From a virus, in the IMG/VR virus record IMGVR_UViG_3300038441_001119, positions 62,001 through 126,000 of that record: DNA of 64,000 bases, one strand, 5' to 3'. The notes below the pieces were generated by a model that saw nothing but the letters and a program-made list of their open reading frames with translations, did no database searches and had not been told where the DNA came from. The first letter of the stretch is position 1. Every line of letters begins with the position of its first letter. A program made the position numbers and the translations under genes. Shown piece by piece: positions 23,530 through 32,121 of this stretch.

Positions 23530-25200
23530 TTAATCGAACTGGTTGATGTGATACTCGGTGATCGTGTCGGTGGTGGTAACACGCACACGAATACCGTGCC
23601 CATCGTTCATACAGAGACCAGAAGCAGAACCAAGGGTAGGTCCTTCCATCTTGAGAGTCCTTGAAAGGGCCTCGATGGACTTGCGCACTTCGTGGTACTC
23701 GGATTTCAACATCTCAGGGAAAATGCATCCCGTAGGCTGTTGAGTATCCTGTGCTCCATCGAGAATGAACAAGGCAAACTGAGGATGATGGCTGAAGGCG
23801 GATTCATCGTTCCAGTGGGCTGGGTTCAGCGAAATCGCATTGACCTTCTTCCACGTTTGTCCGCGCAGTTTCCATTGGGAGGCTGCGGTAGGGGCGGTGT
23901 AGGTATAGTAAGAGAAGGGGTTGCGTTTTTCATGGTTATCCCACTGTAAGATAGGTTCGGCCTTCGAAAGCGATGCCGTAACAAACGACATGAAGTATCC
24001 TTGGAACGGAATGTATGCTTCGATACTGACGGCGGTGGGCAGCACAGTGCGGCGGAAACGAGTCCACGTAATGTTGGTACTACCGTGCACAGCACGAGGT
24101 GTGCGGGGGTTCGGTGGGGTTTGCTTGGTAGCAACCTTTCCAAACAATCCCGAGGTAGGGTTATTCGTGGGTTTGGTTGTGTTGGGTAGGACAGAGGGAG
24201 TCCACACCGTCCTGATTTCGTTCAGTTTTGCAAAGCGCCGACGGAAAGCCCCTGCAGCTCCGAGCTTGGTGACGATCTCTTCGGCTCGCTTGACGTTCTG
24301 AGCACCGGGAGGAGTCGATGGACGATTGAACTTGGTTGGATCAAGCCGGTCCCTCATGATGTTCTGGATGTGCTTCAGAGTGCTACCCTTTTGCACTTCC
24401 TCCAGAAGGTTCCCCGCAGCATTGCTCTTGATGTGATTGAAACCAGCAGGAGCCTGCGCCGAGCGCAACCACAGGAACCGATCACGTTTACGGGCTGTAG
24501 TTCTGTACAACTCATCGTGCAGGTTCTTGAACCACTCGATCTGACCTTGGATCTTCTCTGCGCGGAACAGTTTGTCTGCTGAAGCGATGTTGTTAGCCGT
24601 GGTAGCCTCAGCGCGAGTGAAGGTTGCCAAAGCCGATTTGAGGATACGGAACTCTTCCTTGCTCGCAGCATGCATCTGTTCGGCACTCTTGGTGAGACCT
24701 TTGTAGATGAGGTGAGAAGGAGGGGAAACCGCCATGTGCTGCCAGTCACCGGTTTTGGCGTCTCCCCACTCCTTGTCGGCGGAGTAGAAGACACCACTGA
24801 TGGTACCGCTCTCGACGTACTTCTTCATCGCCCGAACAGACTCAACGGTCTCGCCGGGTACACCATCCAGATTTCCCCACATAACGGAACGCAGGTTGAG
24901 GGTTTCCGGGTCAATGGTCACGAGGTTACCGTAGCGTTCGACGAAACGTCGGCAAGAATCGCAGCGATGCTCGGCGCGTGCTTGTTCGTTGTCCACGTGA
25001 TGCAGGAAGGTCTTGTGCAGATCGACGCCTGAAGAAGGCGTGACCGTGAACAGGATAGTGCCTTTGTCAGCGACAGCTTCGGCAAATGCTTTGCGTTGTC
25101 GCTTCAGGAAGTTGTGATATGGACGAGAGTCCTTATCAGTGCGAATTGCAGGTATAGCGGTCAGTGAAACCGCTGCAGGGGGTTGTGTCTTTTTAGCCAT
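23530..25200 (-). CDS. Large hypothetical protein with CxxC motif, 556 aa
   Basis: N-terminal region has HRCDSCRRFVERYG (C80, C83), a short zinc-knuckle-like motif followed by a beta segment (LVTIDPETLNLRSVMWG). The middle is helical and basic; the C-terminus is beta-rich. No family recognised. It overlaps the small gene upstream by 40 bases and shares a unit with the second ubiquitin-like protein, so a link to that system is possible but unproven. Confidence 0.6.
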   Translation of the reverse strand: MAKKTQPPAAVSLTAIPAIRTDKDSRPYHNFLKRQRKAFAEAVADKGTILFTVTPSSGVDLHKTFLHHVDNEQARAEHRCDSCRRFVERYGNLVTIDPETLNLRSVMWGNLDGVPGETVESVRAMKKYVESGTISGVFYSADKEWGDAKTGDWQHMAVSPPSHLIYKGLTKSAEQMHAASKEEFRILKSALATFTRAEATTANNIASADKLFRAEKIQGQIEWFKNLHDELYRTTARKRDRFLWLRSAQAPAGFNHIKSNAAGNLLEEVQKGSTLKHIQNIMRDRLDPTKFNRPSTPPGAQNVKRAEEIVTKLGAAGAFRRRFAKLNEIRTVWTPSVLPNTTKPTNNPTSGLFGKVATKQTPPNPRTPRAVHGSTNITWTRFRRTVLPTAVSIEAYIPFQGYFMSFVTASLSKAEPILQWDNHEKRNPFSYYTYTAPTAASQWKLRGQTWKKVNAISLNPAHWNDESAFSHHPQFALFILDGAQDTQQPTGCIFPEMLKSEYHEVRKSIEALSRTLKMEGPTLGSASGLCMNDGHGIRVRVTTTDTITEYHINQFD

Positions 25201-25397
25201 TGTGATAGGCGTGTCAGTGTGTTTTGGTGTCTTTGTTTGTGAAGTTCAGCAGCTCTAGCAATGATAGCCTCATCACTAAGGATCTGCAGCTCAAGCCAAC
25301 GAGCGAAGCCAGCGTCAACGATTTCCCGTGGACGCCCTTTGACTATTCGGACCTCTGCCTTTGCATTGGTCAGAGGAGTGTTAAGCTCCGAATTCAT
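25161..25397 (-). CDS. Small helical protein, 78 aa
   Basis: Starts MNSELNTPLTNAKAEVRIVK. Predicted helical C-terminal half with basic residues. Overlaps the end of the upstream gene by 17 bases and the start of the downstream gene by 40, so translation is probably coupled. Function unknown. Confidence 0.55.
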   Translation of the reverse strand: MNSELNTPLTNAKAEVRIVKGRPREIVDAGFARWLELQILSDEAIIARAAELHKQRHQNTLTRLSQWLKRHNPLQRFH

Positions 25398-25977
25398 GTA
25401 CTATTTTCCTTTCCACCATGTCGAGCACATGCCCCCAGTCGAATTCATGAGTCGACAGAGCGTAGCTGTGCACGTCCTTACCGTCTAGATCTCGAAGACC
25501 TGTGGGACGCGTTTCGTCACGGAAGTAGGTCATAGCTTCTTCCAGACTGTCGGTCGCTCCACGGAAATCTTCCAGACCGCCGCCCGGGTAGTAGCTAGGT
25601 CCTGCGAATACCCAGAACCTTCCCATAGGAATTGCATTGAGAGGAGGGTTGGTCAGTACGGGGGTAGACAGTGCGTTGGGAGGAACAATTAGCTTTTCCT
25701 TTAATTCCTGCACCATCTTGTGAACAGAGGCCAAGGTGATGGGAGGCTTAAGGGAGACATACACCTGCTCACTGTCCTTGAGAATATGTCCTCCATCTAG
25801 AGGTGCTCCACCAGATGCAGCAGAAACGATCAACTCACTGGTTTCCGGTAACCCAAAGTCTTCCCGGAATTCACGGTTGGATTTCAGACGATCCACACTC
25901 CAACCCGGATCAATCCAGTAATCGTGGTTGATGCCGTTTACTGCGACTTTGATCTTGTTACGTTTGACGACGCTCAT
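25381..25977 (-). CDS. Protein with N-terminal ubiquitin-like domain
   Basis: 198 residues from the ATG at 25977, which overlaps the upstream TGA as ATGA. Residues 8-75 (KIKVAVNGINHDYWIDPGWS, then REFREDFGLP and EQVYVSL) follow the same pattern as each repeat of the 34162 protein: beta hairpin, DRQFKEDFxLP-type helix, then beta strands. This suggests a beta-grasp fold. A separate C-terminal domain (about 85-198) contains GRFWVFAGPSYYPGGGLEDF. It may be a ubiquitin-like fusion that docks on, or is processed by, the E1/E2/JAB set. Confidence 0.6.
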   Translation of the reverse strand: MSVVKRNKIKVAVNGINHDYWIDPGWSVDRLKSNREFREDFGLPETSELIVSAASGGAPLDGGHILKDSEQVYVSLKPPITLASVHKMVQELKEKLIVPPNALSTPVLTNPPLNAIPMGRFWVFAGPSYYPGGGLEDFRGATDSLEEAMTYFRDETRPTGLRDLDGKDVHSYALSTHEFDWGHVLDMVERKIVHEFGA

Positions 25978-26147
25978 AGCCGTTGTTTTTTCCAGATTCC
26001 ACAATGTTGGCAACGAAGGTGTACTTCGAAACCACATGGCATGGTATGGGATGTTTCGTTGTAGATGTTGATGCTACTCTTTGTTTCCCACTGATGTTTG
26101 CACCCTTTGAAGGTGCCTATAAGTAGCCTGTATAGTAGACCTAACAT
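25974..26147 (-). CDS. Small zinc-binding protein, 57 aa
   Basis: Short frame between the tRNA-Arg gene and the 25381 gene, ending in an ATGA overlap. Basic, with CKHQW near residue 16 and CQHCGIWKK near the end; the four Cys/His ligands fit a small zinc finger of a type common in phages. The start ATG lies 6 bases beyond the tRNA CCA, so mRNA and tRNA may come from one transcript. Function unknown. Confidence 0.65.
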   Translation of the reverse strand: MLGLLYRLLIGTFKGCKHQWETKSSINIYNETSHTMPCGFEVHLRCQHCGIWKKQRL

Positions 26148-26152
26148 AAGAG

Positions 26153-26227
26153 TGGTACCCCGTCTAGGAATCGAACCTAGATCTACCGCTTAGAAGGCGG
26201 CTGCTCGATCCATTGAGCTAACGGGGC
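26153..26227 (-). tRNA. tRNA-Arg (anticodon UCU)
   Basis: 75 nt, complete. Acceptor GCCCCGT/ACGGGGT, D-arm GCTC/GAGC, anticodon stem GCCGC/GCGGT with a normal 7-base loop CTTCTAA, T-arm CTAGG-TTCGATT-CCTAG, encoded CCA. Reads AGA. It is embedded between two protein genes. Confidence 0.92.
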
Positions 26228-26236
26228 TGAAGTGGG

Positions 26237-27499
26237 TTAGAACGCTTGGTACATCCGTTTACCGGAACGCTTCGAAGGGGTGAGCCTCAGGGTGGAGCCG
26301 TCGACATGCGTAATAAGAACCGAGGAGTCCGTATTGCGGATGATGCTGGCGATCTCACGGTTATACCAAGTGAGGGAACGGCTGTAGCTGCCTACGCGTG
26401 CATTGGGGTTATCCTCGTCCGTGTCATCAGTTTCAGCACGAAGGTACTGAACGTTGATGTAGTCGTCTTCATCAGGACCGAATTGCTGGAACGGAGAGGC
26501 AAACGACGCTTTGTAGAAAGCTGGAACTTCTTTGATATACTTCAGAAGTTTCTCGTCGACACTATCAAGGGCAGAAGCAATACCGTAACGCTTGGAGTTG
26601 CGGACGATATTGCGGATGGAGTAAGCGTAAGCAGCCGCGTGCTTGTCCTTCTCCTCCAGCTCGACGAAGTTATCGACCAGAGCAAGAACCGAAGTGCGCA
26701 GCTCGGCATCGAATTCAACACTCTCGTCGCTCTCGACATTGAGGAACGAAAGGAACTCCGAAGGAGGTTCATTGAACATCTTGGCTTCATTGATGATCGC
26801 CATCAGGGAGTCCAGCGACAAACCGAAGATAGTCTCGGCCGCCTTGATAACCGCATCCCGAAGATCACCCTCTGGGATCTGGTCACAGATGACAGCACGG
26901 AAAACGTCCTGACTGAGGGCGTCGTAACGCTTGTGGTAACGAACACGCCCCGGACGACTGTTGATGAAGGTGTTGACGTTCGGGTCGTTCGAGGTGAGGA
27001 CGAACAAGTGGGCAGTCGAAGAAGTACCGTCAAGAAGCGTGAGAAGATGAGCGGAATCCTCCTCGCTGTAGATCTTCTCGAACTCGTCCATGATGACGAC
27101 GCATTTGACAGGGATCTTCTGTAGGAAGTCCGAGAACTCTGAACCTTTGAAGAACGAGTTGATAAGCAGGACGGGCGACTTGGACTTGAGTCCGATCATC
27201 TTGGCGGCGACAGACTTGCCCGCACCCGATTTGCCACTGAGGAGAACGCCGATACCACGTTCAAGTTTGTGCCAAGCGGCGAGAGCGCGGTCAACGAACT
27301 TGTCGTCTTCACCGTAGATCTTTTTCGGAAGTTCGAGATCTTCTTTGATTTTCAGGTAGAAACCACTCATGTCGGCTGCGACTTCATACACGCCGACTGG
27401 GAGACCCTTGACGGGAGTGGATGCGCCATTGGTAAAACGAACTTCATTACCATTGGTGACGGAGTAAATGGGCGCTACAGTTGTTGTTTTTTCGGACAT
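26237..27499 (-). CDS. AAA+ ATPase
   Basis: 420 residues from the ATG at 27499; the longer frame crosses a terminator-like hairpin. Walker A GKSGAGKS at 89-96, Walker B CVVIMDEFEK with D138-E139, sensor-1-type LFVLTSND, and an arginine-finger-type region GRVRYHKRY. The N-terminal 60 residues form a small beta domain and the C-terminus ends in a basic strand (RLTPSKRSGKRMYQAF). Phage AAA+ proteins of this size act as remodelling or clamp-loader-like motors. Its place between the ubiquitin-like cassette and the 25381 protein raises the possibility of a segregase or unfoldase role. Confidence 0.8.
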   Translation of the reverse strand: MSEKTTTVAPIYSVTNGNEVRFTNGASTPVKGLPVGVYEVAADMSGFYLKIKEDLELPKKIYGEDDKFVDRALAAWHKLERGIGVLLSGKSGAGKSVAAKMIGLKSKSPVLLINSFFKGSEFSDFLQKIPVKCVVIMDEFEKIYSEEDSAHLLTLLDGTSSTAHLFVLTSNDPNVNTFINSRPGRVRYHKRYDALSQDVFRAVICDQIPEGDLRDAVIKAAETIFGLSLDSLMAIINEAKMFNEPPSEFLSFLNVESDESVEFDAELRTSVLALVDNFVELEEKDKHAAAYAYSIRNIVRNSKRYGIASALDSVDEKLLKYIKEVPAFYKASFASPFQQFGPDEDDYINVQYLRAETDDTDEDNPNARVGSYSRSLTWYNREIASIIRNTDSSVLITHVDGSTLRLTPSKRSGKRMYQAF

Positions 27500-27518
27500 A
27501 TTGGGTGCTGAGAGGAAA

Positions 27519-27571
27519 TAAAAAAATAGAAAGGTGAAATGGAGGAGTGCCGCCATGCCGACACCCCTCCA
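27519..27571 (-). terminator. Terminator or attenuator before the AAA+ gene
   Basis: Stem TGGAGG/CCTCCA with inner GTG/CAC (27540-27571), followed on the minus strand after a few bases by a T-rich run, CTATTTTTTTATTTC. It ends the structured region 27575-27887 and lies only about 20 bases before the AAA+ start, a layout typical of attenuation or of an sRNA 3' end. Confidence 0.65.
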
Positions 27572-27574
27572 TCT

Positions 27575-27887
27575 CGTACGGTCTTGCAACCAACAGCAAG
27601 GAAACCCGTATCGCGTAAGCAGAACCGTTGCTCACTGGTTACGAGTTTCGAAGACAACCACATTGGAGGTTGACGCTAGGGTGACTTCTACCTTGCACTT
27701 ACCATTAGGCAGATGCTTATACCTTATACCTGAAATTAGTAACCACGGCAGGGCGTGTTAACTCCTGCTATCCTCTCCTGACAACCGATGGCCCGGTTTA
27801 AGAGGATCACCTGTTTGAGGCAGGTGGTTCGACACTTACGAACTTCGAGGTTTAACCAACAGACGACCCACCAAGGTCGACTGAAGA
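27575..27887 (-). ncRNA. Candidate structured RNA or regulatory leader
   Basis: A 388-base gap without an intact gene. Reading the minus strand there are successive stable hairpins: CAG-CGACC/GGTCG-CTG, CACCTG-cctcaaa-CAGGTG, and a two-part stem TCCTCT/AGAGGA enclosing AACCG/CGGTT. A terminator-like hairpin follows at 27540. It could be a phage ncRNA, a leader controlling the AAA+ gene, or remains of a lost gene (see 27632). No group I intron core, tRNA or known riboswitch recognised. Confidence 0.35.
27632..27746 (-). pseudogene. Small frameshifted reading frame
   Basis: From a GTG at 27746 the frame reads MVTNFRYK then stops. A perfect 7-base tandem duplication (AGGTATA twice, 27717-27730 on plus as TTATACC) breaks it. 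With one copy removed, the frame reads on as RYKHLPNGKCKVEVTL and ASTSNVVVFETRNQ to a TGA, 35 codons of protein-like sequence. It may be a recently broken small gene, or coincidence inside a structured RNA. Confidence 0.35.
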
Positions 27888-28676
27888 TTAGCCCGGACGA
27901 TTGGCTTGGGCGTGGCGGCGGCTGTTTGCAGCAGCACGCATGGCCTCGACGGTTTCTCGGCACATTTCTTTGTGCTCTTCCGAGTGTCGGGTCCAGTAGC
28001 CACCACCGCTGCCTGCGTGGATGATCTGCTTGGCGTAGGCTTCCCGTTCTTCAACGGAATTGCCGTGACCAGCAGCGATATGATCCACCCAAAGGACACC
28101 GGCATGCTGCAGCTTCTGCATGACCTGAATGTGCCCATCGGAACCGTTGCCAAAACTTGCGACCGCGTATGGTGTGATCGGTTTTGGTTGTTGGTCCCAG
28201 CGTCCGAATGATGCCGTCAACGAAGAGGAGGAAGCACGCTCGAACTTGCGTTCAAAGTAGGAAACGGCGAGAGCCAGATCCGTACCGCGTTTCTCCATTT
28301 CCTCAGGGGTAAGCAGCTGATAACAGACCCGCATGATCGTGGCGTTCTCAGGCCACTCACTCACGGGCAGGTCCTTTTCACGACCTTTGTACTTGCGCAT
28401 ATCTCCGCTACCCATCACTTTGATAATATGCATCTCGCGTTCGATAGGCATACTAATAAATTTCGGGTGCAGAATTCCATCTTTGACCCCACCGAAGAGT
28501 TCGATGGCACCGACGAGGCCACGGCGGACAGGGTAGAACCCGGTCAGGCGTACATTGACTTTGGATTGCTCAACCATTGGCGGGTTGAGTTCTCCGAAAA
28601 GTCCTTGATGGATGGCTTTGACGGATGCCTCGGTTTCGTGAGGTGCTGCAGGGGTTTCGTTCTTATGGTCGGACAT
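27888..28676 (-). CDS. Hypothetical protein, 262 aa
   Basis: Starts MSDHKNETPAAPHETE after a promoter-like motif 42 bases upstream. Central segment is beta-rich (VNVRLTGFYPVRRGLVGAIE), C-terminal third helical with many His, Glu and Arg and a GSGGGYWTRHSEEHKEMC segment. No family recognised. First gene after the ubiquitin-like operon, in its own unit. Confidence 0.6.
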   Translation of the reverse strand: MSDHKNETPAAPHETEASVKAIHQGLFGELNPPMVEQSKVNVRLTGFYPVRRGLVGAIELFGGVKDGILHPKFISMPIEREMHIIKVMGSGDMRKYKGREKDLPVSEWPENATIMRVCYQLLTPEEMEKRGTDLALAVSYFERKFERASSSSLTASFGRWDQQPKPITPYAVASFGNGSDGHIQVMQKLQHAGVLWVDHIAAGHGNSVEEREAYAKQIIHAGSGGGYWTRHSEEHKEMCRETVEAMRAAANSRRHAQANRPG

Positions 28677-28717
28677 GGTATGCTGTGTGTGAGAAAGAGT
28701 GTATCTCTTTCCAAATT

Positions 28718-28727
28718 TATATAGCGC
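28718..28727 (-). promoter_or_regulatory. Promoter-like motif GCGCTATATA
   Basis: Minus-strand TTGCGCTATATAAATTTGGAAAGAG, followed by an AGAG...CTCT inverted pattern near the presumed start. Same core as 19605 with one change. Drives the 27888 gene. Confidence 0.55.
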
Positions 28728-28745
28728 AAAATCAGGGGGTATTGC

Positions 28746-28782
28746 GGAAGGGGTTACGGTGCGCCAAACCGTAGCCCCTTCC
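28746..28782 (-). terminator. Long hairpin ending the ubiquitin-like operon
   Basis: 15-bp stem, GGAAGGGG-TTACGGT against ACCGTAG-CCCCTTCC (one G-U/mismatch), loop of 7. It lies between the small gene at 28807 and the next promoter-like motif. No U-tract. Confidence 0.65.
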
Positions 28783-28806
28783 TTGAATTATGCCAGAATG
28801 CCGATG

Positions 28807-28980
28807 TTATACCTTTGCGAGCTGTGCGAGACGCTTGTCACGCTCCCGTGCAATCCGACGTTTCGACTTTGCGGAGACGAATTCGTAGGTTTTGACTTTG
28901 GCGAAGATAGCCTCCACTTCTGCGGGGGTACTTGCTTCTTGGATTTGCTTGCGGGTGCTCTTTGAATGGGTGTTGGACAT
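28807..28980 (-). CDS. Small basic protein, 57 aa
   Basis: Short frame from the ATG at 28980 (MSNTHSKSTRKQIQEASTPA), Lys/Arg-rich C-terminal half (AKSKRRIARERDKRLAQL). It is the last gene of the operon carrying the JAB, E1-like and E2-like genes and is followed by a hairpin. Function unknown. Confidence 0.6.
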   Translation of the reverse strand: MSNTHSKSTRKQIQEASTPAEVEAIFAKVKTYEFVSAKSKRRIARERDKRLAQLAKV

Positions 28981-29021
28981 GAGTCAGGAATGTAAGGGTC
29001 AGTTATGTATGGAAGACAAAA

Positions 29022-30686
29022 TCACAGGCTTTGAAGGTACTGCCCGATGGCAGCTGCATTCTTGCCCATGATCGGACTGTTCTTCGTGTCGTACATTACC
29101 GTTTGCTGGATGAAGCGGAGAGCTTCTTCAGCGCCTTTGCGGAGATGCTTGTTCTCAGAATCGGAATGCAGCGTAAGCATGCGGTCGATCATGAGACGAG
29201 ATTGATCTGAAGGCTTATTCAGCTGCGGCAGACTGTTGAGGGTCATTGCAATGTCCTTGTGGGTAGCGACACCCACTTCTGGAAGAACATTGATCATGTG
29301 CTGCAAACCAGAGATGGCTTCGTAACGCGACAGGGAAAAGCGCGACGACACTTCGAGGAAGAGGTGTGGAATCTTCCAGTCGGCGGAATTGATAGCTTCG
29401 TTGTTGTCAACGTCGGTATCAATAGTCGTCGCCGAATCTGTTCCAATAGGCTTCCCATTGCGAGTAATCATCGATTCCGAGATCCCCGTCACGATAGTCT
29501 TTGGGCGAGCGGGCACGCCACCCGCGCCTCCGGAAGGATAGGATGAACCATGACCACTGTAAGTCGTTCCTCCACTATAGCGACCACCTTGGCCTCCTCC
29601 GTAGTAGTTGCCACCACCATGATGGCTGGAATAGTTTGACTTTACTTCGGTGATACAGTCTTTCCACTCTTCGGGGAAGCCCTCGTCCTTGATGTGGGTT
29701 ACCCAGTGCAACGACAGCTTCTCGCGGACTTCCGCAGGAAGGGAGGCATCCCAACCGGGAACTGCGATGATGTGACCGAAGTCCTTCACCGGTACCAGCT
29801 CGGAGTTCGCAGGCAGAACGCGGTTACCTTGGTTGTCATACTCCGCAGACATCTTCACCCGGATACGGGCATGGATGTCGATAGGATACACAGCCATCTT
29901 GCCGACGGTGATATGGAAGCCCTGCTTGGTCGTCTCGTCGTCCTTGTCGGTCGCAGAGTCGAAAGCGCCCATATGAACGTGGTTGTGGGTTGTACCGTGC
30001 CAGTCACCGGAGTTGACGCCAAACTGCTCACGCAGCTTTGCGAACACTTCAAGGTTCTCCTCGGTCTCGTAATCCACCTTGACCGTCATTGCTCCACGTG
30101 TGATGCGCTGATGGAATGGGAAGTGGATGTATGCACCAGCCTCAGTGAGAAGGTGCGAGATGTGGGTCTCGGCGTTGTAGGTCTTGACCGACCAGATGTG
30201 GTACGCCACGATCTGTTTCCAGTCGTCGTACGTGATCTTCGGAGCGAGGATCTTCAGCTCCGGAGCTGCTGATTCCATGTTGAAACCAGCCGGTGGCGTT
30301 TCAGTCCACCCACGGAAGAACCTGTTTTCACGCGGAGCATAGAGCTTGCTGCCGCTGATCCGCAGACCACCTGCAGGCATTGCGACCTGTACGTACCGTG
30401 GATCCTCTTCTTCTGGGGCTGGTTCGGACGTAACAGTGATTACCGGTTGCTTGGCAACTGCAGCCGTTGAGGCTCCTGCTGTCGGCGGTACCATCGGGTT
30501 GACGCGCACTGGTTCTTCCGGGTTACTGAGGTCTGCGTTGGCAATGGCTTCGTCAACAGTTCGATTGGTGTTGTTACCCTTACCTCCTCCGCGAGGACCA
30601 CCTTGGTTCCGTTTGGACTTGTCGATGGTCTGGCCTTGCCCGCCCTTTCGGTTGGACCCTCCTTTGTTGTGATTGGTTTTGGCCAT
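29022..30686 (-). CDS. JAB/JAMM-domain metallopeptidase (deconjugase-like)
   Basis: 554 residues from the ATG at 30686. After a Gly/Asn/Lys-rich disordered N-terminus (1-45) and a Pro-rich linker, residues about 110-280 form a JAB/MPN domain with a complete JAMM motif: H234-N-H236, S244 and D247 in THNHVHMGAFDSATDKDDE, with E173 as the likely catalytic Glu. This zinc protease family includes deubiquitinases and the PRTRC protein A and BilC-type enzymes, which mature or remove ubiquitin-like proteins. A Gly/Tyr/Ser-rich linker (about 365-410) leads to a helical C-terminal domain. Fourth large gene of the cassette begun by the ubiquitin-like gene. Confidence 0.8.
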   Translation of the reverse strand: MAKTNHNKGGSNRKGGQGQTIDKSKRNQGGPRGGGKGNNTNRTVDEAIANADLSNPEEPVRVNPMVPPTAGASTAAVAKQPVITVTSEPAPEEEDPRYVQVAMPAGGLRISGSKLYAPRENRFFRGWTETPPAGFNMESAAPELKILAPKITYDDWKQIVAYHIWSVKTYNAETHISHLLTEAGAYIHFPFHQRITRGAMTVKVDYETEENLEVFAKLREQFGVNSGDWHGTTHNHVHMGAFDSATDKDDETTKQGFHITVGKMAVYPIDIHARIRVKMSAEYDNQGNRVLPANSELVPVKDFGHIIAVPGWDASLPAEVREKLSLHWVTHIKDEGFPEEWKDCITEVKSNYSSHHGGGNYYGGGQGGRYSGGTTYSGHGSSYPSGGAGGVPARPKTIVTGISESMITRNGKPIGTDSATTIDTDVDNNEAINSADWKIPHLFLEVSSRFSLSRYEAISGLQHMINVLPEVGVATHKDIAMTLNSLPQLNKPSDQSRLMIDRMLTLHSDSENKHLRKGAEEALRFIQQTVMYDTKNSPIMGKNAAAIGQYLQSL

Positions 30687-30690
30687 GGTA

Positions 30691-32121
30691 TTAGATGAAC
30701 TGCGGAGTAAGCTGATCGGGTTTGAAGGTATTGATTGCCAGAATTTTGCTATGAGCTTTCTCAAAGGCTACGATAGGTTGAGGATCTTTCGGATGTGCGG
30801 CAGCTGCAAATTCCGCGAAATGCTTCGCAGCAGTTGCATCACGCAGGTGTATCCCTGCATGAGAGTTGTCACCAGTAGCACTGATGGTCGAGGTGAATGA
30901 CGTGGGACTCACGTTCTTGGAAGTGTGCGTAGGGAAGTACATCACACCATAGAAGAACGGGCCGTCGATCCACTGATTGAAGAACTCCTGTGCGTAACCC
31001 CAGAGGGCTTCGGCGTTCAGGATGTCTCCGGGCATCTTGTTGATCGCAGTACTGTTTTGAGCCGTGAGGATCGAAAGCTGATACGAACTGTCATACGGAG
31101 CACGTTGAACGCTGCGAATCCTGATGGCACCACGAGTAGTACCCTCTTGGGAGAGAGGGCCGCCCAGCATCTTCTCGATACCGACGCGTGTGGCTTCTTG
31201 GAAAGTCGCAGCACCACCTGCAGAGGGTACAACGAGGTACGATACCGACAGCGAGACCATCTTGGGCTTGAACGCAGGTGCGTCCCAGATGGACCGCGCC
31301 ATGTTCTTGTTGATAGTCATCTGTGAAACACCGCCTCCAACATCCCCAAACAGAGTGGAGAGACGCTGAGAACCAGCGATGGAGTGAGTGATACCAGCGA
31401 GAGGTGAGTTCTCGAAGATGAAGATCGGACGCAGCAGGGCGACGATAAACTTCCGTGAATCCGCCGGACCATAGTAGACACCGTTGGTAACAGGGATGGT
31501 TGCCTGAATGCAGTCAGCGATAGCCATCTTGGTCTCGCTGTTGCGGAGGGCCAGAATATGAGAGATATCCTGCAGAATGTGGGCTGGAGCACCCAGACGA
31601 GCGCGACCTTGGTCACCCCCACCTGTACTGGCAGAATTCTTCAGCATTCGCAGCATGTTCTTGTTAGCGTCCTCCTTTCTACGCAAGAACGAGAATTTTG
31701 GAGATTCGTAAACTTCCATGAGATCTTTGTGGGTGATCTCATCGAACTTCGTATTCATGAATGCGGCAGCAGCTGGTTCCCAGCTTTGCTGAATCATGCG
31801 GGCGACAACCTTGGAACGGAAGTCAGCGCCGTAGGCAGTAGGCTCTGGGACAAACGCAGGGATGTCTGCAAGGGGAATACCTTGGATGGCGTCGGTAGTC
31901 GAGGTAGTCCACGTGCCGCTGCTGAAGGTCAGGAGACGAACAGGCGACCCACTAGAACCGACGATTGTCGAGGTTACCGGGGGAGTCGGGATCGAGAACT
32001 GCCAAGCTGGAGCTGGAGTGGCTGGAGGTGGCGGAGTTTCGACTGCTGCAGCGGCTGGGGCCTTGTCCTTTTTGGCTGCAGTTTTGGTTACCCTCTTGGT
32101 GGCTTTCTTGGTAGTACTCAC
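30691..32121 (-). CDS. Hypothetical protein of the ubiquitin-like operon, 476 aa
   Basis: GTG start chosen because it forms a GTGA overlap with the E1-like stop. The N-terminus is a basic then Pro/Ala-rich tail (KKATKRVTKTAAKKDKAPAA). The body (about 75-476) is mixed alpha/beta with no motif I recognise. Its position between E1 and JAB genes, with coupled translation, makes it a candidate for a substrate, scaffold or ligase-like partner. It contains very few cysteines, which argues against a RING- or HECT-type E3. Confidence 0.6.
   Translation of the reverse strand: MSTTKKATKRVTKTAAKKDKAPAAAAVETPPPPATPAPAWQFSIPTPPVTSTIVGSSGSPVRLLTFSSGTWTTSTTDAIQGIPLADIPAFVPEPTAYGADFRSKVVARMIQQSWEPAAAAFMNTKFDEITHKDLMEVYESPKFSFLRRKEDANKNMLRMLKNSASTGGGDQGRARLGAPAHILQDISHILALRNSETKMAIADCIQATIPVTNGVYYGPADSRKFIVALLRPIFIFENSPLAGITHSIAGSQRLSTLFGDVGGGVSQMTINKNMARSIWDAPAFKPKMVSLSVSYLVVPSAGGAATFQEATRVGIEKMLGGPLSQEGTTRGAIRIRSVQRAPYDSSYQLSILTAQNSTAINKMPGDILNAEALWGYAQEFFNQWIDGPFFYGVMYFPTHTSKNVSPTSFTSTISATGDNSHAGIHLRDATAAKHFAEFAAAAHPKDPQPIVAFEKAHSKILAINTFKPDQLTPQFI

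Noticed and set aside
27575-27887. Group I or group II intron, or a sixth tRNA
   Set aside because: No conserved P7/P3-type core, domain V or cloverleaf can be built; the flanking genes are not split.
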